Source: Bacillota bacterium (GTDB lineage Bacteria > Bacillota > Bacilli > Alicyclobacillales > SLC66). Taken from it: DNA of 43,627 bases. Numbering within the stretch: the stretch's first letter is position 1; every line of letters begins with the position of its first letter. A model generated the notes under the pieces. That model was given only the letters and a program-made list of their open reading frames with translations, made no database searches and had not been told where the DNA came from. The stretch is from positions 1 to 43,627 of the forward strand of contig JAJYTO010000005.1 in NCBI GenBank assembly GCA_021793015.1, in the 5' to 3' direction. Below are positions 38,466 to 43,627 of the stretch, piece after piece. A program made the position numbers and the translations under genes.

Positions 38466-40241
38466 ATGAAAGGTGGAACTCCCTCAGTGGTCGAAACAGC
38501 AGATAATAGAGAAGCTTGGCTGGACTCGCTTCTGCTTGGCCTATTATGCATGCTTGTCTACATAGGAAACGCAACTTTCGTCAACCCATCCGGGGATTCC
38601 GTACCGACTTCTGTATTGCCGTTTTCACTTCTTATCCATCATAACTTTTACGTTGGGCGATACATTGTACAACCACACCAACCAATTCCGTATTATATCC
38701 ACGCCTTCCGAAACCATTTTATCTCCGGATCCCCGATTGGCGCGGCCATCACATCGATTCCCATCTATGCAGCGTACCTATTGTTTGGCGGCCACCCGGG
38801 TGCTGTTGCTGGCGCAAGTTTAGGAAAGGTGAGCGCCGTATTGATTTCGGGGATCTCGGTCGTCTGGCTTTACTGGGTCATGACTCGTTTGTCTGTGAGC
38901 AGGCTAACGAGACTGATTTTCACTGTTCTTTATGGCCTAGGATCTGAAACAATGTCCATAAGCAGTCAAGGATTATGGCAGCATGGTCCCGCGCAACTTT
39001 GGATTGTTGCTTTTTTGTTCTTTGTCACGACTATTTACAGCGACGATGCAACGAAGAAATGGTTTTACGTGGGTGCGGGCGTAGCGGTCGGCATGCTGTT
39101 ACTGTCTCGACCAGTGGACTTGGTGCTGATAGTTCCCTTTCTGCTTCTATGCAGACAGGGACGCATCTTTCGGAGCATTTGGATAACGATTATCTCATTC
39201 CTTCCTTTTCTCGTTCTTAACATGGTCTACGACTATCACTTTTTCGGCCATATCCTTTCCACCGGGTACGGTTCAGCCTCGACAGAAGCATCACTATTCA
39301 GCTTTCCATTAATTCCTGGCTTGATGGGGAATTTATTCAGTCCGAGCAAAGGCCTGTTTGTGTTCATGCCATGGACGCTGGTTTCGTTTGCGTGGCTCAG
39401 GCACCTCCGCTCGAAACGGTTTACGGATTCAGTGTACCTGCCGGCACTTTTGTCCTTCATTCCGTATATCATTCTTTATGCCCTGTTCTATCAGTGGCCT
39501 GCGGGATACTCCTACGGACCAAGGTACATGTCTGACGTACTGCCGATCCTGACGCTACTTGGTGCGGGCTATGCGAGCGCATATTGGGATGTCAATTGGA
39601 CTCCACGAAAAGCATCCACTTTCGCCGTGTTGACCAGCTTCGTAGCGGCGTGGAGCATAGGAGTTCAACTGCTCGGAACTTATGTGGAGAGTGGTGGAGC
39701 GTGGAACGCTGCCGCAAGACCCAACACGTTCATGTCTCCGCTGTGGGCTGCACGAGGAAGCCAACCCGCCTACTATCTCAATACATTGAAGGCACTCTTG
39801 TTCCAGCCGAGCCCAATCAACAACCCCAGCGCTTCGTTTTCCAGCCTGCAACTACTGGATAAACCCTATATTTTCAGAAAAGGGACTACCCCGACATCCT
39901 TTCTAACGAACACTGTTTACCACGGGACGATCATTGCGAAAAACACAGGGGCGGCAGGCTGGTCAGCTTATCCGAATCGTGCAGGAGCAGACGTGGTTCA
40001 CTTCAGTTATACAGTATGGGGACACGGTAAGGAAATTACTCAGGTGCCAAGCATCAGAACAGCGCTGCTCCATTCCGTTCAGTCTGGGCAAAGTATCAAA
40101 GTTTACTTTCAGTTTCTTACGCCGAGCACGCCAGGCACTTACACGTACGTCTTTACACTCGTCGACGAAGGAGTGGCTTGGTTCCAAGGCGGCCTGGACA
40201 GTAAAAACGCCGTTATCTCATCCATCCGGGTTAAAGGGTGA
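38466..40241 (+). CDS. Polytopic membrane protein, GT39/ArnT-like, with C-terminal beta domain
   Basis: About 591 residues with roughly ten or more membrane helices (for example LLLGLLCMLVYIGNATFV, AVLISGISVVWLYWVMTRL, VAVGMLLLSRPVDLVLIVPF). A large loop after the first helix contains HQPIPYYIH and HFISGSPIGAA. The last 110 residues (IIAKNTGAAGWSAYPNRAG ... YVFTLVDEGVAWFQGGLDSK) are soluble and beta-rich like an Ig-fold. It fits a lipid-linked-sugar transferase or ligase family with extracytoplasmic active site, but no named enzyme is claimed. Start: ATG 38466 or GTG 38487, the latter behind AAAGGTGG. Confidence 0.75.
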   Translation: MKGGTPSVVETADNREAWLDSLLLGLLCMLVYIGNATFVNPSGDSVPTSVLPFSLLIHHNFYVGRYIVQPHQPIPYYIHAFRNHFISGSPIGAAITSIPIYAAYLLFGGHPGAVAGASLGKVSAVLISGISVVWLYWVMTRLSVSRLTRLIFTVLYGLGSETMSISSQGLWQHGPAQLWIVAFLFFVTTIYSDDATKKWFYVGAGVAVGMLLLSRPVDLVLIVPFLLLCRQGRIFRSIWITIISFLPFLVLNMVYDYHFFGHILSTGYGSASTEASLFSFPLIPGLMGNLFSPSKGLFVFMPWTLVSFAWLRHLRSKRFTDSVYLPALLSFIPYIILYALFYQWPAGYSYGPRYMSDVLPILTLLGAGYASAYWDVNWTPRKASTFAVLTSFVAAWSIGVQLLGTYVESGGAWNAAARPNTFMSPLWAARGSQPAYYLNTLKALLFQPSPINNPSASFSSLQLLDKPYIFRKGTTPTSFLTNTVYHGTIIAKNTGAAGWSAYPNRAGADVVHFSYTVWGHGKEITQVPSIRTALLHSVQSGQSIKVYFQFLTPSTPGTYTYVFTLVDEGVAWFQGGLDSKNAVISSIRVKG

Positions 40242-40248
40242 CCCACTG

Positions 40249-40506
40249 ATGACGCTCGCCCTCCTCGTCGGTAGCATTGACTACACCGAGAATGACAGGT
40301 GGGTGCTATTTGACGCATACGAGCAACCCGCCGAGGGGAAGTGGGCTGTAGATGTTCTTTTCGCCGACGCGATCTTGCTGAACGACGGTGCCGTCCCGTT
40401 GCTGCACGTCCCGGGGCATCTTGAACTGCGACAAATCATTGACGGTCGTCTCAATCTATGTGGTCGCCCTGAGAGGAGAGGACGTCGTTATGAGATATAC
40501 GTGTAG
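40249..40506 (+). CDS. Small hypothetical protein (85 residues)
   Basis: The ATG at 40249 follows AAAGGGTG at suitable spacing and lies 7 nt after the membrane-protein stop. The product (TLALLVGSIDYTENDRWVLF ... GRLNLCGRPERRGRRYEIYV) has no family I recognise. It has a basic C-terminus and no membrane segment. It may be a real downstream gene or a remnant. Confidence 0.4.
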   Translation: MTLALLVGSIDYTENDRWVLFDAYEQPAEGKWAVDVLFADAILLNDGAVPLLHVPGHLELRQIIDGRLNLCGRPERRGRRYEIYV

Positions 40507-40570
40507 GAACATTTCGAATAGACCCCCGTCTAAAGTGCTTATATTTTATAAAATTAGAATGTAATAGAAG

Positions 40571-40738
40571 TTGCCCAAGGCGACGATCAAGGACATTGAG
40601 TGTGGACAAGTGGATGAAGTGATCGCTCCTCTGGATGACAGGATTTTGCCCCCGAGCGTGGCGAACCTGCGGCAATACAAATACCCGAGCCATAATCGGG
40701 AACAGGTGATCTACCATGAGCTCAAAGATCGGGGATAA
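40571..40738 (+). CDS. Small hypothetical protein (55 residues)
   Basis: From a TTG at 40571 a plausible protein is read (LPKATIKDIECGQVDEVIAP, then LPPSVANLRQYKYPSHNREQ, then VIYHELKDRG). Amino-acid use is convincing, but no ribosome site is evident. Upstream sequence is AT-rich and frame-broken, so this may be the C-terminal end of a larger lost gene. No family is recognised. Confidence 0.35.
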   Translation: MPKATIKDIECGQVDEVIAPLDDRILPPSVANLRQYKYPSHNREQVIYHELKDRG

Positions 40739-40759
40739 TCAGGGGTTGAGTGTGGTTAG

Positions 40760-40885
40760 CCGAACGATCGAAAGTGGGAACAAACGGAACTGACAGAGGG
40801 ACAGCGGCAATTGTTTCAGGCGCTGGGCGTGGCGGAGCCCGCGAAAATATGGAACATTCGCGTCGTGCAGGGCCAGAATCTGTAG
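40760..40885 (+). pseudogene. Transposase-like C-terminal remnant
   Basis: The plus strand reads NDRKWEQTELTEGQRQLFQA followed by LGVAEPAKIWNIRVVQGQNL and a stop at 40885. This resembles the C-terminal end of IS1634-type transposases, from memory. A stop codon (40757-40759) lies directly upstream in frame. No inverted repeats were found around it. Confidence 0.45.
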
Positions 40886-41304
40886 ACATACGCGAGGTTA
40901 TCCACAGGTGTCGCGAGCCCAGGCAGGACAAGGGCTCACGACATTTTGTATATCTACGGACTGTCGAAGCCGGGGGAGGAAGCGAATCGGAATCCTGTTT
41001 CGTTTGGATGACGATACAAGATGGAATCCGCCGCCCTCTCCCCGTACGTCTACATAATATCACTATTTACGAATCGATCTCCCAGTCACTTCAGACATTT
41101 GCAAAATGCCTCACTATAGAGTCTCGTTTCCGCCAGTCGAAGTAATCGCAGCAGATTTCTCTGACATTGGGCTCTTCTTGAACAACGGCGCCTAAACGGA
41201 TTTTGAGGAAACACTGACAAACAATATGTACAGCAACACCCTGTACACGAAATGATTGCGCAACTATGCACATTCTTTTTAAATTATGATATAGTCTACT
41301 CACA
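40886..41304. other. Intergenic stretch, no gene seen
   Basis: Short frames on both strands lack ribosome sites and familiar motifs. The right end is AT-rich (around 41270-41295) and contains TATGATATAG just before the riboswitch, a plausible -10 region for the PAS-HD transcript. Confidence 0.45.
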
Positions 41305-41386
41305 AGCATATACTGGGCAAACGTATCGAAAGATACGGACGCAAAGCTACGGGTCTAATGACACATGTCAATGATCGCCGGGTTGC
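41305..41386 (+). ncRNA. Cyclic di-GMP-I (GEMM) riboswitch
   Basis: The GEMM-I core is visible. ACTGGGCAAAC (about 41312-41322) is followed by the P2 hairpin GTATC-GAAA-GATAC (41323-41336) with the GAAA tetraloop. The near-invariant GGACGCAAAGC (41337-41347) comes next, then the CTACGGGTCTAA joining region, a second hairpin TGACA-CA-TGTCA (41359-41370), and GATCGCCGGGTTGC as the tetraloop-receptor side. It ends about 75 nt before a PAS-HD gene, so it senses c-di-GMP to control that gene. Confidence 0.88.
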
Positions 41387-41408
41387 AAAGATGATTGCAA
41401 CGGGTTTT
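41382..41408 (+). terminator. Probable riboswitch expression platform hairpin
   Basis: GTTGCAA (41382-41388), loop AGATGA and TTGCAAC (41395-41401) form a perfect 7-bp stem followed by GGGTTTTG. It shares bases with the 3' end of the aptamer, so aptamer folding and this terminator-like hairpin would compete. The T-run is short (four), so termination strength is uncertain. Confidence 0.5.
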
Positions 41409-41462
41409 GCGTCGGCAGAATCCGATTTTTGTTGTCCAGTTCTGGAGAGGACGTGATACATT

Positions 41463-42470
41463 GTGAGAGTGGCTTCGATTGAAAATCGACTCTTGGATTT
41501 TGTCGCCAGCAGCATGGAAGAAGCCCTCGTCATGGTGGACAACGACTTGATCGTATCGTTCATCAACGATGCGGCTAAGCGAATGCTCAGAAACGAGACG
41601 GCGGAGTACAGAGGGAAAAATGTATACAACATTATCCCCGGGCCTCCTCGAACAGATGCGGGCAAAACTCCCTTGGAAGAGGTCATCGAAACTGGAATCC
41701 CCAAACGGGGCATCCTGAGAACGACTCCTGACGGCAATCATTTCTCACTCAATTACACACCTGTCGTACTGGACGGTGAGCAGATCGGAGTCGTCATCAC
41801 GGTGCAAGATGTCACCCCGTTCGTATCGCTGGAGCAGGAACTCGATTTGGCCTTTGCTCTCACATTGCCAAACAGCAAGGTCGAACGCCGACTGAAATCC
41901 ATTGTCGAATATCGGGATCGGTACGATGTGGAAACGAAACACATCACGATTACCGGCATTGTGGAGAATGGCGGATATCGTCATGTGGTCAATTGTCTCA
42001 AAATATTCTCGAGTCTTGCCGTGGCTGGCGTTACAGATTTGATCGGCATTGAAAAAGATCAGCTCGTACAAGCATTCGTGTTTCATGACTTGGGGAAATC
42101 CCAACCCGTCCTGTCTATCGGTGACGTGGTCGACCCCAAAGAGGTGTTTGAAGACAGCAAACTGCACGCACAGAGGTCGGCGGAAATCGCACAGGACTAT
42201 TATTCCATTGGCGACGATATCGTGGAGATCATCCGATACCATCATCACGGGGAACACGAGTTGCCGAGCAGCTTTCCCTGGCGATTGCTCCCCATGTTTC
42301 GGTTGTTCCAACTCATCGACGGACTATCGGCCGCAGCCACTCGAGGCGGGGTTCCCGTCCGTTTTGCAGTCCGCGATTGCACCGTTGAGGTCACGGAAGT
42401 CAATGAGCGACCCCAATACAACGGTACATGGCGCATAAACCTGTATACAGGCGACCGCATCAAAATATGA
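41463..42470 (+). CDS. PAS-HD domain signalling protein
   Basis: The 335-residue cytoplasmic protein has a PAS sensor (about residues 10-118: MEEALVMVDNDLIVSFINDA ... GVVITVQDVTPFV) and an HD-type phosphohydrolase domain (about 165-295). Metal-binding residues are H174, H208-D209 in FHDLGKS, H235, H260-H262 and D286. It lacks a GYP signature, so c-di-GMP phosphodiesterase activity is not assured. The GTG at 41463 follows GGAGAGG. A c-di-GMP-I riboswitch lies in its leader, linking it to second-messenger control. Confidence 0.88.
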   Translation: MRVASIENRLLDFVASSMEEALVMVDNDLIVSFINDAAKRMLRNETAEYRGKNVYNIIPGPPRTDAGKTPLEEVIETGIPKRGILRTTPDGNHFSLNYTPVVLDGEQIGVVITVQDVTPFVSLEQELDLAFALTLPNSKVERRLKSIVEYRDRYDVETKHITITGIVENGGYRHVVNCLKIFSSLAVAGVTDLIGIEKDQLVQAFVFHDLGKSQPVLSIGDVVDPKEVFEDSKLHAQRSAEIAQDYYSIGDDIVEIIRYHHHGEHELPSSFPWRLLPMFRLFQLIDGLSAAATRGGVPVRFAVRDCTVEVTEVNERPQYNGTWRINLYTGDRIKI

Positions 42471-42498
42471 CACAGTCAGCCCAAGCGTCTGTCTATTT

Positions 42499-42510
42499 TG
42501 TGTTAACACA
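42499..42510. promoter_or_regulatory. Perfect 12-bp palindrome, candidate operator
   Basis: TGTGTTAACACA is a perfect palindrome located 30 nt before the start of the secreted-protein gene at 42540 and 29 nt after the PAS-HD stop. Its size fits a dimeric repressor or activator site. No cognate regulator is identified. Confidence 0.45.
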
Positions 42511-42539
42511 TAAATGATCATATCAGGGAGGTATGTAAT

Positions 42540-43298
42540 ATGGACAGAAAATCACTGTTTGCAGGCATCGCGATGGGCACCCTCGCCGGGTCTCTCGTGG
42601 CAGGGAGCCTCGCTTTTGCGGCCGGGACCAATGTGGTTCAGGCACAAACAGAGGCCGTCAACTATGGCGGAATTCATGGAACTGCATTGGTTTACGGCGG
42701 AACGACGTACGCTGAATTGTACGCTGTCCAGCAGGTATTGAAGCAACAGGGAATTGTGAACCAATGGAACGGTGCGGCCAAGAACTTTTCGATGGACTCG
42801 CCCTCGCAAAGCAATAAAAAGCTCGCTCTGCAGAACCAACAACTCTCTGAGCAGACGAGCAATTTGGATAGCATTTTGAAAAATTTGCAGCATGTTCCCA
42901 ACTCCGTACAGCAACAACTTCTCAGTGCGGTGTCGCAAGCGGCGGCGTCAGGCAGCAGCGCGGCTCAACAAAACACCGCCTTGCAGACCATAGCCCAAGG
43001 TCTCCAAAAAGCAGTGACTGAGGTTGCCGGCAACCCCGGAAAAGCGAGCACTGTTCTTCAGAACCTCTTGAACGGAGTTGCCAATGGCTCGTCAAAGAGC
43101 GGCTCTTCCACGAACCCGAGCGGCGCGTCGACGTCCGGCACATCGACATCCGGCACGACGACGGGCGCTGTATATGGAACGCAACCGTCAAGCGGCGGCG
43201 CTTCGTCCACCGGCTCCTCCACGATCTCTTCACCTCCAACTGGCGGCGCTCCGTCTACCGGCTCCCCTGGGCGCCCGCACAATGGCAAGGGCCGGTAA
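42540..43298 (+). CDS. Secreted protein with Ser/Thr/Gly/Pro-rich tail
   Basis: The 252-residue protein has a signal peptide at residues 1-28 (MDRKSLFAGIAMGTLAGSLV, AFA cleavage region). Next comes a short domain (YGGTTYAELYAVQQVLKQQG, about 52-85) like the copper-amine-oxidase-N/stalk repeats of Bacillota surface proteins, then a Gln/Ser-rich helical middle. The last 75 residues form a low-complexity tail of Gly/Ser/Thr/Pro repeats that could be a cell-wall spanner or glycosylation target. GGGAGG precedes the ATG. It has no LPXTG motif. Function unknown; an envelope role is inferred. Confidence 0.82.
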   Translation: MDRKSLFAGIAMGTLAGSLVAGSLAFAAGTNVVQAQTEAVNYGGIHGTALVYGGTTYAELYAVQQVLKQQGIVNQWNGAAKNFSMDSPSQSNKKLALQNQQLSEQTSNLDSILKNLQHVPNSVQQQLLSAVSQAAASGSSAAQQNTALQTIAQGLQKAVTEVAGNPGKASTVLQNLLNGVANGSSKSGSSTNPSGASTSGTSTSGTTTGAVYGTQPSSGGASSTGSSTISSPPTGGAPSTGSPGRPHNGKGR

Positions 43299-43373
43299 TT
43301 TGAACTGCGCAAACGAACAACGGTGCGGGTGGCGGTCCGACGGTCATATTGACGGCCAGTGCTGACGCTCGCA

Positions 43374-43627
43374 TCAGTTTGACATCTCTTTGCGAAGTTG
43401 CTCCAATTCATCGACCTGAATTCCCGTCACTTCAGATACCAGCGCAACATCCATGCCCTTCGCAAGCATCTTTCTCGCCACTTCCGCGCGGCCTTTTTCT
43501 AAGCCTTTCTCCAAGCCTTTCTCCAGTCCTTTTTCCAGGCCTTTCTCCATGCCTTCCTCATACAATTCCTGCGCAATCTTGGACACCTGTCTCAACTCCT
43601 CTCTCAGCCGCTTCCGCTCTGCATCGT
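43374..43627 (-). CDS. C-terminal part of Rpn/PD-(D/E)XK-type protein with GLEK repeats (partial)
   Basis: On the minus strand the frame enters from the right edge and ends at 43374. The visible part has a charged helix (ERKRLREELRQVSKIAQELY), then MEKGLEKGLEKGLEKGLEKG encoded by 12-bp tandem repeats (about 43493-43560), then ARKMLAKGMDVALVSEVTGI and the end. This ending is typical of Rpn family recombination-promoting nuclease/putative transposase proteins, whose nuclease domain would be outside the window. Repeat number is expected to vary between strains. Confidence 0.75.
   Translation of the reverse strand, partial: DAERKRLREELRQVSKIAQELYEEGMEKGLEKGLEKGLEKGLEKGRAEVARKMLAKGMDVALVSEVTGIQVDELEQLRKEMSN

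Overview
The window looks like a chromosome segment of a Gram-positive, Bacillota-type bacterium. GGAGG-type ribosome sites are common, GTG and TTG starts are frequent, and there are a sigma-54/AcoR-type regulator, a c-di-GMP-I riboswitch and an ABC-dependent surface-glycan locus. An Alicyclobacillaceae-like thermo-acidophile would fit, but that is inference. Base composition is mosaic: metabolic genes and the first glycosyltransferases are GC-rich, while the restriction genes and the distal glycan genes are clearly AT-richer.

Left part (1-7.4 kb), carbon metabolism. A divergent DeoR-family repressor faces an LsrF-type class I aldolase/thiolase plus a ribulose-phosphate 3-epimerase-like gene. 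A near-consensus sigma-A promoter and matching 10-bp-period operator repeats lie between them. Next, a sigma-54 activator (AcoR-like) is divergent from an aldehyde dehydrogenase plus DUF779 pair. Their shared intergenic region carries a perfect -24/-12 promoter and a 13-unit, 8-bp tandem array.

Middle-left (7.4-17.5 kb), defence and toxin-antitoxin island with gene debris. It holds an ATPase + DUF4276 pair, an ATPase + RloB pair (RloAB/AbiL-like), a HigA antitoxin next to a broken HigB toxin, a Fic protein, and a second toxin-antitoxin pair. Between these lie manC and truncated or scrambled pieces of manC, rloB, a toxin-like gene and an unknown gene.

Middle-right (17.7-40.2 kb), surface-glycan locus. 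A GT4 + gmd block is present twice as direct repeats about 11.9 kb apart. The left GT4 copy has lost its catalytic core but stays an open frame coupled to gmd. Between the repeats are GT2 glycosyltransferases, an N6-adenine methyltransferase with a PD-(D/E)XK-like partner, an internally deleted GT2, an internally deleted rfbB, a broken membrane protein and an MntA/HepT toxin-antitoxin pair. After the right repeat come another GT4, a Wzm/Wzt exporter with a C-terminal extension on Wzt, a coiled-coil methyltransferase, a GT2-GT4 fusion and a large membrane protein. This is the layout of an ABC-transporter-dependent polysaccharide or S-layer glycan pathway whose chain end may be methylated.

Right end (40.2-43.6 kb). 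Two small unknown ORFs and a transposase-like remnant are followed by a c-di-GMP-I riboswitch upstream of a PAS-HD protein, a secreted Ser/Thr/Gly-tailed protein behind a perfect 12-bp palindrome, and the C-terminal end of a protein with tandem GLEK repeats that runs off the window.
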